Part shown: positions 15,578 through 23,513 of the stretch, in pieces
How positions within the stretch are numbered: position 1 is the first letter of the stretch
Layout of the letters: each line of letters begins with the position of its first letter
Source: Myxococcales bacterium SG8_38
Lineage (GTDB): Bacteria > Myxococcota_A > Polyangia > Polyangiales > Houyiibacteriaceae
DNA: 35,352 bases
Assembly (NCBI GenBank): GCA_001303415.1
Contig: LJTN01000004.1
Coordinates: forward strand, 70,067-105,418
Reading direction: 5' to 3'
Translations under genes and position numbers: made by a program
The notes under the pieces: model-generated
Told to the model about the DNA's origin: nothing
Seen by the model: only the letters and a program-made list of their open reading frames with translations
The model's database searches: none

Positions 15578-16759
15578 ATGTGTACGGCAAAAGAGCGGGA
15601 TTTCGTCGAGCTTGCCCGCGATATCAAGCCCATTCTTCGCGAACGCAACGCAAAGGCGGACGCAGACCGGGTGATCCCCGACGAGACGATCCGGGAGCTC
15701 AAGGACATGGGCTTCTTTCGCATGCTGCAACCGACGCGATGGGGAGGCTATGAGTGCCATCCCATCGAGTTTTTCGACGCCGCCATCGAGGTGGCATCGG
15801 CGTGCCCGTCGACTGCGTGGGTGCTCGGCGTGGTTGGTGTACACAATTGGCAGCTCGCGCTCTTTGCCGAGCCGGCGCAAAGAGACGTGTGGGAAGGCCC
15901 GCACGGGTTCGACACGCTCATTGCTTCTTCATACATGCCCGTGGGCAAGGTGACTCGAGCGGAAGGTGGATACAGGCTCAGCGGGAAATGGGGCTTTTCG
16001 AGCGGCTCGGATCACTGCCAATGGGCATTTCTCGGCGCGTTCGCTCCCAAGGAAGAAGGCAAGCCGCAGGACATGTTCACCTTGCTCCTCCCCCGCTCCG
16101 ACTACGAGCTCGTCGACGATTGGTTCGTCTCGGGATTGAAAGGCACTGGCAGCAAGTCGGTCGTCGTACGCGATGCATTCGTGCCCGAGCATCGGGTGCA
16201 TCGGATGTCCGATGCGTATCGGCTGCAAAGCCCCGGAAACGAGGTGAACCGAAGCGCGCTCTATCGCGTGCCTTTCGGGCAGCTGTTCACCCGAACGGTG
16301 GCCACGCCTGCCATTGGGATGCTGCAAGGAGCGCTCGAAGCCTACGTGAACCTCAACAAGAGCAGAACGGGCCGGGCCGACGGGAAGAGAGCTTCCGACG
16401 ATCCGTTCAATCTCGAGGCCTGCGCGAGGGCCACCTTGGCCATGCGCGAGGTTCGCGCGCTCCTGCGGAACGACTGGAACGAAATGATGTCGAAGGCCGA
16501 AGCAGCTGAGCGCATCGGCATAGAGGACCGCGTCGCGTATCGGGCCAACGCCGGCGCGGCAACCGATCGAATGGTCAAGGCGCTCGACGACCTGTTCATG
16601 GCGAGCGGCGGCTCCGCCATCTTCCTCGACCAGGACATACAGCGGTTCTTTCAGGACATTCACGCCGCGCGCGCGCACCACGCCAACAACCCGCTCAAGA
16701 CCCAACGAAACTACGGTGGCCTCTTGATGGGCGAGCAAACGACGGATTTCTTTCTCTGA
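15578..16759 (+). CDS. hsaA: HsaA-like flavin-dependent monooxygenase (3-HSA hydroxylase, oxygenase part)
   Basis: 393 residues (Mycobacterium tuberculosis HsaA has 394) from ATG 15578, with GAGGA upstream; an in-frame ATG at 15473 lies inside the Rieske gene and is rejected. Family signatures are visible in order: LQPTRWGGYECHP, CPSTAWVLGVVGVHNWQLALF, SSGSDHCQWAFLGAF, GLKGTGSKSVVVRDAFVPEHR, RFFQDIHAARAHHANNP. These match HsaA, which uses reduced flavin to ortho-hydroxylate the phenolic seco-steroid 3-HSA to the catechol 3,4-DHSA. It belongs to the acyl-CoA dehydrogenase fold (group D monooxygenase). The flavin reductase partner HsaB is not in the window. It sits 14 bp after the Rieske gene and 4 bp before the dioxygenase gene. 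Confidence 0.88.
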   Translation: MCTAKERDFVELARDIKPILRERNAKADADRVIPDETIRELKDMGFFRMLQPTRWGGYECHPIEFFDAAIEVASACPSTAWVLGVVGVHNWQLALFAEPAQRDVWEGPHGFDTLIASSYMPVGKVTRAEGGYRLSGKWGFSSGSDHCQWAFLGAFAPKEEGKPQDMFTLLLPRSDYELVDDWFVSGLKGTGSKSVVVRDAFVPEHRVHRMSDAYRLQSPGNEVNRSALYRVPFGQLFTRTVATPAIGMLQGALEAYVNLNKSRTGRADGKRASDDPFNLEACARATLAMREVRALLRNDWNEMMSKAEAAERIGIEDRVAYRANAGAATDRMVKALDDLFMASGGSAIFLDQDIQRFFQDIHAARAHHANNPLKTQRNYGGLLMGEQTTDFFL

Positions 16760-16763
16760 GGCG

Positions 16764-17687
16764 ATGATGGGCTCGGACGTACAAAGCCTTGGCTACTTTC
16801 TCTTCGAAGTGTCCGACCTCGACGCTTGGGATCGCTTCCTCATCAAGGTGATCGGCGTCGAGCGCGGCGAAGCGCTGGCCGAAGACCTGGTTCCGTATCG
16901 GACCGACGATCGGGCCGCGCGGATTTTGCTGAGGGAAGGTCCCGCCGACGACTTGGTGGCGTTGGGCTTCGACGTGCCCGGGGAGGGAGCGGTGCAACGG
17001 CTGGCCGACCGGATTCATCGGTCAGGCCATCCGGTCGAGCCGGCATCCGAGGATGAAGCAAGAGCGCGCGGCGTCCGAGGCTTGGTCCGCACATTCGAGC
17101 CCGGTGGGGTGGCCATCGAGCTGTGTCACGGGCCGGTCTTGGCGAAGACACCCTTTCGGCGCGAGCTCGTGCGAACGGGGTTCGTCACCGGTGAGCAGGG
17201 CGTCGGCCATCTTGCGCTTCGCGCCGATGACATCGCCAAGACTCAGTCGTACTTCGAGCAACTCTTGAGCTTCGACTTGAGTGACCACATCCGTTGCACG
17301 CTTCCGGGCGACTTCGAGGTCGACATCACGTTCCTGCACGTCAATCCCCGCCATCACACCGTGGCGCTCGGCACGGGAATACCCAAGCACCTTCACCACT
17401 TCATGTTGCAGATGGGCTCGCTCGATGACGTCGGCGCGGCGCTCGACCGGGCGTTCGCCCACGAGGTCCGCGTCGTGCAAGGGCTCGGGCGTCACCCGAA
17501 CGACCACATGGTGAGCTTTTACTGCGTCACGCCTTCCGGCTTCGAATGCGAGCTCGGATGGGGCGGTCGCACCGTGGATGACTCGACGTGGAATCCGACC
17601 ACCTACGACCGAATCAGCGATTGGGGCCATCAATCTCCGTATCGGAGGCCGCCAAAGCGAAGAGCAGAACTGGGAGAACGACCATGA
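16764..17687 (+). CDS. hsaC: HsaC-like extradiol dioxygenase (VOC family)
   Basis: 307 residues with two vicinal-oxygen-chelate domains, type I extradiol family. It starts at ATG 16764 (GAGG upstream); a second ATG follows at once. Iron ligands: His in GVGHLALRADD, His in HLHHFMLQMGSLDDVG, Glu in SGFECELGWGG. RFVTGEQGMGH-like (FVTGEQGVGHLAL), CNPRHHS-like (VNPRHHTVALG) and LGRHVNDLMLSFY-like (LGRHPNDHMVSFY) segments match HsaC closely. HsaC cleaves the catechol 3,4-DHSA meta, opening ring A of steroids; BphC-type biphenyl diol cleavage is the alternative, but the neighbouring HsaA decides it. Its stop overlaps the next start (ATGA). Confidence 0.9.
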   Translation: MMGSDVQSLGYFLFEVSDLDAWDRFLIKVIGVERGEALAEDLVPYRTDDRAARILLREGPADDLVALGFDVPGEGAVQRLADRIHRSGHPVEPASEDEARARGVRGLVRTFEPGGVAIELCHGPVLAKTPFRRELVRTGFVTGEQGVGHLALRADDIAKTQSYFEQLLSFDLSDHIRCTLPGDFEVDITFLHVNPRHHTVALGTGIPKHLHHFMLQMGSLDDVGAALDRAFAHEVRVVQGLGRHPNDHMVSFYCVTPSGFECELGWGGRTVDDSTWNPTTYDRISDWGHQSPYRRPPKRRAELGERP

Positions 17688-18727
17688 GCAAGAGACCGCG
17701 ATTTCCGATTCCCCGCTACCCTCGGGGTTGGTTCCAGGTAGCCTACGCGGATGAGCTGAAGCCGGGCGACGTGATGCCGCTCAAGTACTTCGGCGTCGAC
17801 CTCGTCATGTTCCGAACCGAGGACGGTGAGGTGAGCGTGCTGGATGCATTCTGCCCTCACATGGGCGCGCACCTCGGCCATGGAGGCAAAGTCGAGGGCG
17901 ACGGTATCGTCTGCCCCTTCCATGCGTGGAAGTTCGATAGAGCGGGCAAATGCACACACGTTCCGTACGCAAAGCACCTTCCTCGCAAGGCCAACATCAC
18001 CGCGTGGCCGGTTCGCGAGGTCAACGGCATCATCATGGTTTGGCACGACATCGAGGGGAAAGACCCCGAATGGGAGATTCCCGTGATCCCCGAGTGGAAC
18101 AACGATGCGTGGACCCCGTACTGGCGCCAACGCTGGAAGCTACGCACGCACAATCAGGACATGTGCGAAAACGTCGTCGACAAGGCACACTTCCGGTACG
18201 TCCACGGTATGAACATCGTGCCGCAGCCGCACACCATCAACTTGGAGTATCCGCACATCAAGATGATTACGGATACGGTCTACGAGACCCCACAAGGCGA
18301 GGTGAAGGGTGAGCTCGACGTGGAAGTGCACGGTTTCGGCTTCTCGGTGAGCCGCTTTCGTGGCATCGTCGAAACGACGAACATGGCCTCGGTCACACCG
18401 ATCGACGACGAGTATTGCGACGTTCGCTTCTCATTCACCGTCAAAAAGATCGGCGGCGCCGACATCACGGCGGGCGTGGGTAAGGCCTTCACCAAGGAAA
18501 TCGCGCGCCAACTCGAGGAAGATGCGCCGGTTTGGGAAAACAAGTCATTTTTCGAGCGTCCGATGCTCTGCGACGGAGACGGTCCGATCGCCGAGTTCCG
18601 CAAATGGTGTAAGCACTTCTATCCCGACTGGTACCACAAGCAGGCGCAAGACGAGTATGATGGCCTCAAGGAGGTGAGCAAGCCACTTACATTGGCCGAG
18701 CGGCGCAGGCGGCTTGCCGCAGCATAG
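17684..18727 (+). CDS. Second Rieske oxygenase, KshA/Neverland-like
   Basis: 347 residues; ATG 17684 overlaps the preceding stop by 4 bp. It is a paralogue of the first Rieske protein: CPHMGAHLGHGGKVEG and CPFHAWKFD are nearly identical. The mononuclear site is NVVDKAHFRYVH, and a later Asp is in EEDAPVWENKSF. KshA and related oxygenases carry the same DxAHFxYVH. It differs in the substrate half (DVEVHGFGFSVSRFRG) and has a longer, charged C-terminus (LTLAERRRRLAAA). It may be a KshA isoform with a different steroid preference, e.g. CoA-thioester intermediates, as Rhodococcus has several KshA proteins. Alternatives are a C7-desaturase or SdmA-type demethylase. Confidence 0.85.
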   Translation: MSKRPRFPIPRYPRGWFQVAYADELKPGDVMPLKYFGVDLVMFRTEDGEVSVLDAFCPHMGAHLGHGGKVEGDGIVCPFHAWKFDRAGKCTHVPYAKHLPRKANITAWPVREVNGIIMVWHDIEGKDPEWEIPVIPEWNNDAWTPYWRQRWKLRTHNQDMCENVVDKAHFRYVHGMNIVPQPHTINLEYPHIKMITDTVYETPQGEVKGELDVEVHGFGFSVSRFRGIVETTNMASVTPIDDEYCDVRFSFTVKKIGGADITAGVGKAFTKEIARQLEEDAPVWENKSFFERPMLCDGDGPIAEFRKWCKHFYPDWYHKQAQDEYDGLKEVSKPLTLAERRRRLAAA

Positions 18728-19165
18728 ATGGAACGCAGGACGGACACCAGGAGGCCGGCGACACCGGAGGAGATCAGCGCCCGAATCCGAAGCGAGCACG
18801 CGGAGATCTCGGCGCTGGTCGCACGCGTGGAGGCGCTCAGCGAGCGCGTGAGCAGTGGCGCCGATGTCAACAAGACCATCGTTGCGCTGCGAGAAGAGCT
18901 GCAGGGGCTCGCATCGGTATTGCTCGAACATCTGCACTACGAGGAGTATCAACTCCCCACGTTGGCGCCGGATGGGGAAGCCGATCAGATGGCCGAGGAC
19001 ATGCGGCGCGAGCATCGAGCCCAGCGCGAGCTTCTGGACCGCGTGATCCGGGAGCTCGACGAGACCGCAGTGGGTTCCAAGCTGGTCGTGGGGGTACGGG
19101 AGCTAGCCCGGGCGATCCGCGATGACATGGAGCATGAAGAACACGAGCTGCTCACCCAGAGTTGA
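18728..19165 (+). CDS. Hemerythrin-like (HHE) protein
   Basis: 145 residues starting at the base after the previous stop. A four-helix bundle pattern with putative metal ligands: His in RSEHAEI, His and Glu in LEHLHYEEYQL, His in RREHRAQREL, and HEEHE near the end. Hemerythrin-like proteins bind a diiron centre for oxygen or NO, or store iron. Inside an operon of iron- and oxygen-using enzymes it may buffer O2 or protect or supply the Rieske centres; that role is inference. No membrane segment. Confidence 0.75.
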   Translation: MERRTDTRRPATPEEISARIRSEHAEISALVARVEALSERVSSGADVNKTIVALREELQGLASVLLEHLHYEEYQLPTLAPDGEADQMAEDMRREHRAQRELLDRVIRELDETAVGSKLVVGVRELARAIRDDMEHEEHELLTQS

Positions 19166-19180
19166 TGCAGGAGGGAATCC

Positions 19181-19375
19181 ATGAAGCTCATGTACAACCC
19201 AGCAACGTGCAATCACTACGGCGTATGCATCGAGGAAGCCCCGGAGGTCTTTTGCTTTGCCGAGGACGGCAGCCTCTTGATCCAGACCTATGCCATACCG
19301 CCCGACCTCGAAGACAAAGTGCGTGATGCATGCATGATGTGCCCCACGCAGTCCATCCAGGTCGAAGAAGAGTGA
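19181..19375 (+). CDS. Single-cluster ferredoxin ([3Fe-4S]/[4Fe-4S] type)
   Basis: 64 residues; AGGAGG lies just upstream of ATG 19181. Cys residues are C-x5-C in TCNHYGVCIEEAPEVF and C-x2-C-Pro in ACMMCPTQSI, the layout of small ferredoxins that feed P450s and Rieske oxygenases (3Fe-4S types use three of these cysteines). The APEVF segment is typical. It is the likely electron carrier for the Rieske oxygenases, whose classical partner reductase KshB is missing here. The last 88 bases are antisense to the tail of the GMC gene. Confidence 0.85.
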   Translation: MKLMYNPATCNHYGVCIEEAPEVFCFAEDGSLLIQTYAIPPDLEDKVRDACMMCPTQSIQVEEE

Positions 19376-21045
19376 CCAGCGCGCGTCACGCAGGCTAGAC
19401 CGAGCGCACCTTGAAATGATTCGATCATCGGAGCCTCAGGGCGTCGAGGCGGCCGTTGCGAAGACGAAGGACGTGCAGCGTACATTCGAGGATGAGCGGC
19501 GGGCGAATCGGCGTCCTGAGTCCGGGTCAAGAGCTTCGAGGTGAGCATGCGAGATGCCGCGATGATTGGTGTCATCGTATGGCTCGAAGCGCTGGTCGGG
19601 AAGCCGGAAGAATCGAAGACGTAGACGTCGCGAGTGCCATAGACGCGGCCGTCGAGGTCGGCACCGCCATCGCGCTCGTGTGCTGCGAAGCGCACCGTGC
19701 CCTGTTGGTGTGCGCTGATGAGAGGTGCCGTTGCAGGCTCGAAACCGAGCTCCCTTGCCCGCCTCGCGTCGCCCGCGGTTCGAATGGTCAACGGAGGCAA
19801 GGTCGGAACCAGCACCTCCTTGGCACCCGCTTCCAAATAGATCTTGGCGGCGTTCTCGACGGCATGACGAAGTCGCTCCTGATGGTCGCGTCGTTGTGCG
19901 TATCGAATCGTGAGTCGCCCGCTCCGCGCGACCTGCACCTGTCCCGATGGGGCATCGGGCACGAGCAGGAGCGAAGCGGCCATCCGATCGTACTGGGCCA
20001 TTGCACGCATTCCTTCGGCACCCGAGAGCGGGAGCAGCGTCGAGACGATTCCCGGGGTGCCCATGATCCCCTCGATGCGATAGCCCCAAAGACCGTATTC
20101 CGCGTTGTCTTCTTCCTCGAACTCGGTCACCGCATACGACTGGGGCACGCCATCGAATGCAGCGATGCGTTCGTCGAAGATCCCGATGATGGGCAACTGG
20201 GGCTGAAGGGTCAGATTTCGCCCGACGTGGTCGTTTCCGACGCCCGAGCGCAGCAGCAACTGCGCCGATGCGATTGCGTTCGCCGCGACTATCACGATCC
20301 TGGCTCGAACCGTGAGCTCTGCGTGCTCGTGGTAGCCGCCGGGATCGAGCACTCGCACCTTGATTTCCTTGAGCTCCTCGCTGGCCTTGTCGATCTTCAC
20401 GGCCCGAGTCCTGGTGTAGATGCGGGCCCCAGCCCTGATCGCGTGAGGAAGCGCCACCATGCGTGGGCTTCGTTTGGCGTGAACCGGACAGCCGATGAGA
20501 CAAGTTCCGAGACCACGGCAACCGACGCGGTTGTGTCTCATCACCTCGCCCCTGAGGCCGAGCGCCGTAGCGCCTTGCCGGAGCTTGTCGTTGGCGAGGT
20601 TGACCAGCTCCTCGGGAATGCGGCTCGCGGAGAGATCGTCGAGGGCAGCCTCTTGGAACACCTGAAACCGCTCCGGTGCGAAATCCTCGAGCCCGAACTT
20701 GGCCGCCCAATGACGCAGCACACCTTCGGGCGCCGGCACCACGTCGGATGCATTGATCACCCCCCCGCCGCCGAGCACGCGGCCCTGAAGGACGCTCACC
20801 GACAGATCGTGGGTGGCTCGTCCGCCACGGTCCATGTAGAGCTGGTCATACATGGCCCCATCCCGCTGCGTCCGCTCCGCACCTATCACATCGCGGCCCT
20901 CTTCCAGCACCACGACCTCGTGCCCGGCCTCGGCCAGCAGCCGTGCCGCCGTGCCGCCGCCGCAACCCGAGCCGATGATGCAGACCTCGGCTGCAATCCG
21001 ATCCGGCGGCGCCTGCCTGGACAGATCGATGATCGAGCCGCTCAT
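19288..21045 (-). CDS. GMC family oxidoreductase (FAD)
   Basis: About 585 residues from ATG 21045. The FAD-binding start is EVCIIGSGCGGGTAARLLAEAG, with VVLEEGR following; the second signature is LQGRVLGGGGVINAS. The CxxGCPxxAK segment (CLIGCPVHAKRS), SAHQQGT near the end, and SSHTMTP (catalytic His/Asn region) are typical of GMC enzymes. It oxidises an alcohol; in this setting a sterol or 3-hydroxysteroid is plausible but unproven. Its start overlaps the Tat protein's stop by 4 bp (ATGA). The C-terminus runs about 65-70 residues beyond the usual end and overlaps the ferredoxin gene antisense. That tail is low-complexity and may not be conserved. Confidence 0.8.
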   Translation of the reverse strand: MSGSIIDLSRQAPPDRIAAEVCIIGSGCGGGTAARLLAEAGHEVVVLEEGRDVIGAERTQRDGAMYDQLYMDRGGRATHDLSVSVLQGRVLGGGGVINASDVVPAPEGVLRHWAAKFGLEDFAPERFQVFQEAALDDLSASRIPEELVNLANDKLRQGATALGLRGEVMRHNRVGCRGLGTCLIGCPVHAKRSPRMVALPHAIRAGARIYTRTRAVKIDKASEELKEIKVRVLDPGGYHEHAELTVRARIVIVAANAIASAQLLLRSGVGNDHVGRNLTLQPQLPIIGIFDERIAAFDGVPQSYAVTEFEEEDNAEYGLWGYRIEGIMGTPGIVSTLLPLSGAEGMRAMAQYDRMAASLLLVPDAPSGQVQVARSGRLTIRYAQRRDHQERLRHAVENAAKIYLEAGAKEVLVPTLPPLTIRTAGDARRARELGFEPATAPLISAHQQGTVRFAAHERDGGADLDGRVYGTRDVYVFDSSGFPTSASSHTMTPIIAASRMLTSKLLTRTQDADSPAAHPRMYAARPSSSQRPPRRPEAPMIESFQGALGLACVTRAGHSSSTWMDCVGHIMHASRTLSSRSGGMA

Positions 21046-21614
21046 CGTGCCGTGCTCCGCATCATCGATGGACCCGGGTAGCCGATGTACGGCCACACCT
21101 CTTGGTGGTCGAAGTAGACCAAGTTGAGGAACTTTCGCATGGCGATGCTCACCTGCCGCCGGAGGAGGTTGTCGCTGAGCGCCCAAGCACGCCAATGCTC
21201 CGCCCGCTCGGCAGGCGCCAGCCGTGAAAACGTAGTGAGCCTGCCTTCGAAAACCAACGGCCCAAACTCGATCAAGACCAACGCCTTTTGCAGATCCTCG
21301 ACGTTGTGCTTGGGCTCGTCGGCGAGAAACGCATCGAACGCGCGAGGCAGATCCATCGAAGCCGGATCGATCGGAACCGCGTCGGTCTTTGGCAGCATCG
21401 CCTCGACGAGGCTCTGGAGCGTCCGGTACTCGTGCGCGTCTAGAGCCCGAAGACCTTTCACCGAGGGTGCATGCCCCCGGAGCGCCAGAAGCCCGCCGCC
21501 GCCCACGCCGAGGATCGCCCCACCCGCAACGACACCCGCTTTGAGAAAACGGCGCCGCGACAGAAAGCTGAAGAGACCTTCGCGCGCGGATTCTTCGGGG
21601 GGTGTGCTCGGCAT
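21042..21614 (-). CDS. Gluconate 2-dehydrogenase subunit 3-like protein, Tat signal
   Basis: 190 residues from ATG 21614. The N-terminal region has SRRRFLKAGVVAGGAILGVGGGGL, a twin-arginine signal with hydrophobic core. The rest (ALDAHEYRTLQSLVEAMLPKTD...) resembles the small subunit of gluconate 2-dehydrogenase-type GMC complexes (PF13618), typically the escort that carries the signal-less GMC subunit through Tat. It overlaps the GMC start by 4 bp and follows the membrane gene by 2 bp, so three genes form an operon. It places the GMC enzyme in the periplasm; substrate unknown. Confidence 0.82.
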   Translation of the reverse strand: MPSTPPEESAREGLFSFLSRRRFLKAGVVAGGAILGVGGGGLLALRGHAPSVKGLRALDAHEYRTLQSLVEAMLPKTDAVPIDPASMDLPRAFDAFLADEPKHNVEDLQKALVLIEFGPLVFEGRLTTFSRLAPAERAEHWRAWALSDNLLRRQVSIAMRKFLNLVYFDHQEVWPYIGYPGPSMMRSTAR

Positions 21615-21616
21615 GC

Positions 21617-21886
21617 TCAGCTCTTGCGCCCTCGCCGGTCGTCCTGTTCCTGGGGTACATCTTCGTAGTCGACGCGAATTCGGTCTTCGCCCAACGTGGC
21701 GATCGTCTCGAGAGCCTGCAGGCGCGCTTCCATGTCCCGCCGGTGGGCTCGCAGCTCGGACAGCTGCTCTCGCATTCGTTCCGCCTCCTCCGCCCGTGCC
21801 AACTTGAGCCTGTATCGAAGCCAGAAGACCCAAGCGATCAGTCCAAAGACGGCGAGCGGAATCAGCACCTCGACGATGATAGCCAC
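21617..21886 (-). CDS. Small membrane protein with coiled coil, PspB-like
   Basis: 89 residues from GTG 21886. One N-terminal transmembrane segment (IIVEVLIPLAVFGLIAWVFW) is followed by a basic turn and a heptad-like coiled coil (LRYRLKLARAEEAERMREQLSELRAH...), then LQALETIATLGED, close to PspB's RIQALESILD. Membrane-anchored, probably with the coil in the cytoplasm. It precedes the GMC system genes, so it could act in envelope stress or be an unrelated assembly factor. The match to PspB is by pattern only. Confidence 0.55.
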   Translation of the reverse strand: MAIIVEVLIPLAVFGLIAWVFWLRYRLKLARAEEAERMREQLSELRAHRRDMEARLQALETIATLGEDRIRVDYEDVPQEQDDRRGRKS

Positions 21887-21962
21887 GCCGATCTTGTGCC
21901 CTTCTCGCGCCCGTGCTGCAAGTCAATCCTGCGCTCGCGTGCTATTGTGAGTGAGAGATACG

Positions 21963-23513
21963 ATGCGGGACGGCGACGACGAGCTGGGCGCCTTTCGAAA
22001 GTTGCAGTCTCAACTCCGTCGCCGCTGGGCCTTGGCGGACGGCGAAGGACCCGAGCCACGTGACATCGTCGTGATTCCATCCCTTTCGTTCGAGGGGATC
22101 GACACGGTGCCGATCGACGGAGTCCTCCACTACGAGGAGCGAATGCTATTCGCCCTGAACCTGCTCCGGCATCCACGCGCGCGGCTCGTCTACGTGACTT
22201 CAGCGCCGATCCATCCGGCTGCGGTGGACTACATGCTTTCGCTCATCAGCGGAATTCCCAACGAGCACATGAGGCGCCGGCTCACCGTGCTGTCTCTTTA
22301 TGACAACTCGATGGTGCCGCTCACGCAGAAGATCTTGCAGCGGCCTCGCGTCGTCGAGCGACTTCGCCAGCTGATCCGGCCCGAATGCGGGCTGATGACG
22401 TGCTTCACCGTGTCAGAAGCGGAACGTTCGCTGGCGGTCGCGCTAGGGATTCCACTTTACGGAGTCGACCCGGAGCTGCAGTGGCTCGGCACCAAGAGCG
22501 GCTCTCGCTGGGCGTTTCGCAAGGCTGGCATCCACCTGCTCCCCGGAGCGGAGGATCTGAAGACGGAAGCCGATGTAGTGAACGCGATCGATGCCCTATG
22601 GACCGATCATCCACACCTCGAACGCGTGGTCGTGAAACAAAATGCTGGTTTCAGCGGCCAGGGAAACGCGGTTTTGGATCTGAGGACGCTCGCTCCTGTC
22701 TCCCCCGAGAGCGGGACCGGCCACGCCGTAAGACAAGGCGCGCTGACCGGTGCCCTTCGCACCATGCGCTTCGTCGACCCCCATCAGAATTGGGACACCT
22801 TCGCTCAGAAGCTCGAGCGGGAGGGCGGCATCGTCGAGGCATTCGTCGACACGCCGGGCAAGAGGGCTTCGAGCTGCCAGCTTCGCATCTCACCGGAGGG
22901 AACCCTGGATCTGATCTCGACACACGATCAGCTCGTCGAAGGCGTCGATGGTCAAGTCTACGCAGGCTGCAGATTTCCCGCCGATGCCGCCTATCGAATG
23001 GCGATCCAACGGGACGCCGTCCGCGCAGCCGAAGTCCTCCAGGATAAGGGCGCGGTAGGACGGCTGGCCGTCGATTTCATCTGCGAGCAAACCGGTGACG
23101 GCTCGTGGCGGCACTATGCGATCGAGACGAACTTGCGGTTGGGCGGGACCACGCATCCGATGATGCTTCTCCGAATGATGACCGACGGTCGATACGACCC
23201 GACCACCGGTCTCTACCTGACGCCACGGGGTGAGCCGCAGTTCTACGTCGCAACCGACTCGATGTGCTCGGACAGTTACCGTGGGTTGCTGCTCGAAGAT
23301 CTGCTGGACATTGCGGCAGTCGACGGCTTGCACTATCAAGCGTGGTCCGAATCGGGGGTGCTTTTTCATTTCACCGGAGCGCTGAGTGAGTTCGGAAAGC
23401 TCGGCATCACTGCGGTGGGGAAGAGCCCGACGGAAGCCGACCACTGGTTCGAACAAACTCGGCGAGTGTTGGACCGGGAAACGATGGGTCTCAGTTGTAC
23501 ATCGAAGAGCTAA
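21963..23513 (+). CDS. PGM1-like ATP-grasp peptide ligase
   Basis: 516 residues from ATG 21963 (a GTG at 21951 is the alternative). The N-terminal half (VVIPSLSFEGIDTVPIDGVLHYEERMLF, VYVTSAPIHPAAVDYML) is typical of PGM1-related proteins. The ATP-grasp core follows: VVVKQNAGFSGQGNAVLDL (Gly-rich loop) and GRLAVDFICEQTGDGSWRHYAIETNLRLGGTTHP (Mg/ATP-binding Glu and Asn). PGM1 joins amino acids or peptides in pheganomycin synthesis and tolerates varied acceptors. A 19-bp overlap with the hydrolase gene couples the two. It may make a small peptide or amide; the product is not predictable. Confidence 0.82.
   Translation: MRDGDDELGAFRKLQSQLRRRWALADGEGPEPRDIVVIPSLSFEGIDTVPIDGVLHYEERMLFALNLLRHPRARLVYVTSAPIHPAAVDYMLSLISGIPNEHMRRRLTVLSLYDNSMVPLTQKILQRPRVVERLRQLIRPECGLMTCFTVSEAERSLAVALGIPLYGVDPELQWLGTKSGSRWAFRKAGIHLLPGAEDLKTEADVVNAIDALWTDHPHLERVVVKQNAGFSGQGNAVLDLRTLAPVSPESGTGHAVRQGALTGALRTMRFVDPHQNWDTFAQKLEREGGIVEAFVDTPGKRASSCQLRISPEGTLDLISTHDQLVEGVDGQVYAGCRFPADAAYRMAIQRDAVRAAEVLQDKGAVGRLAVDFICEQTGDGSWRHYAIETNLRLGGTTHPMMLLRMMTDGRYDPTTGLYLTPRGEPQFYVATDSMCSDSYRGLLLEDLLDIAAVDGLHYQAWSESGVLFHFTGALSEFGKLGITAVGKSPTEADHWFEQTRRVLDRETMGLSCTSKS

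Noticed and set aside
19456..21081. 541-codon open frame on the plus strand
   Set aside because: It is antisense to the GMC oxidoreductase, whose motifs are unambiguous; composition is typical of a GC-rich shadow frame.
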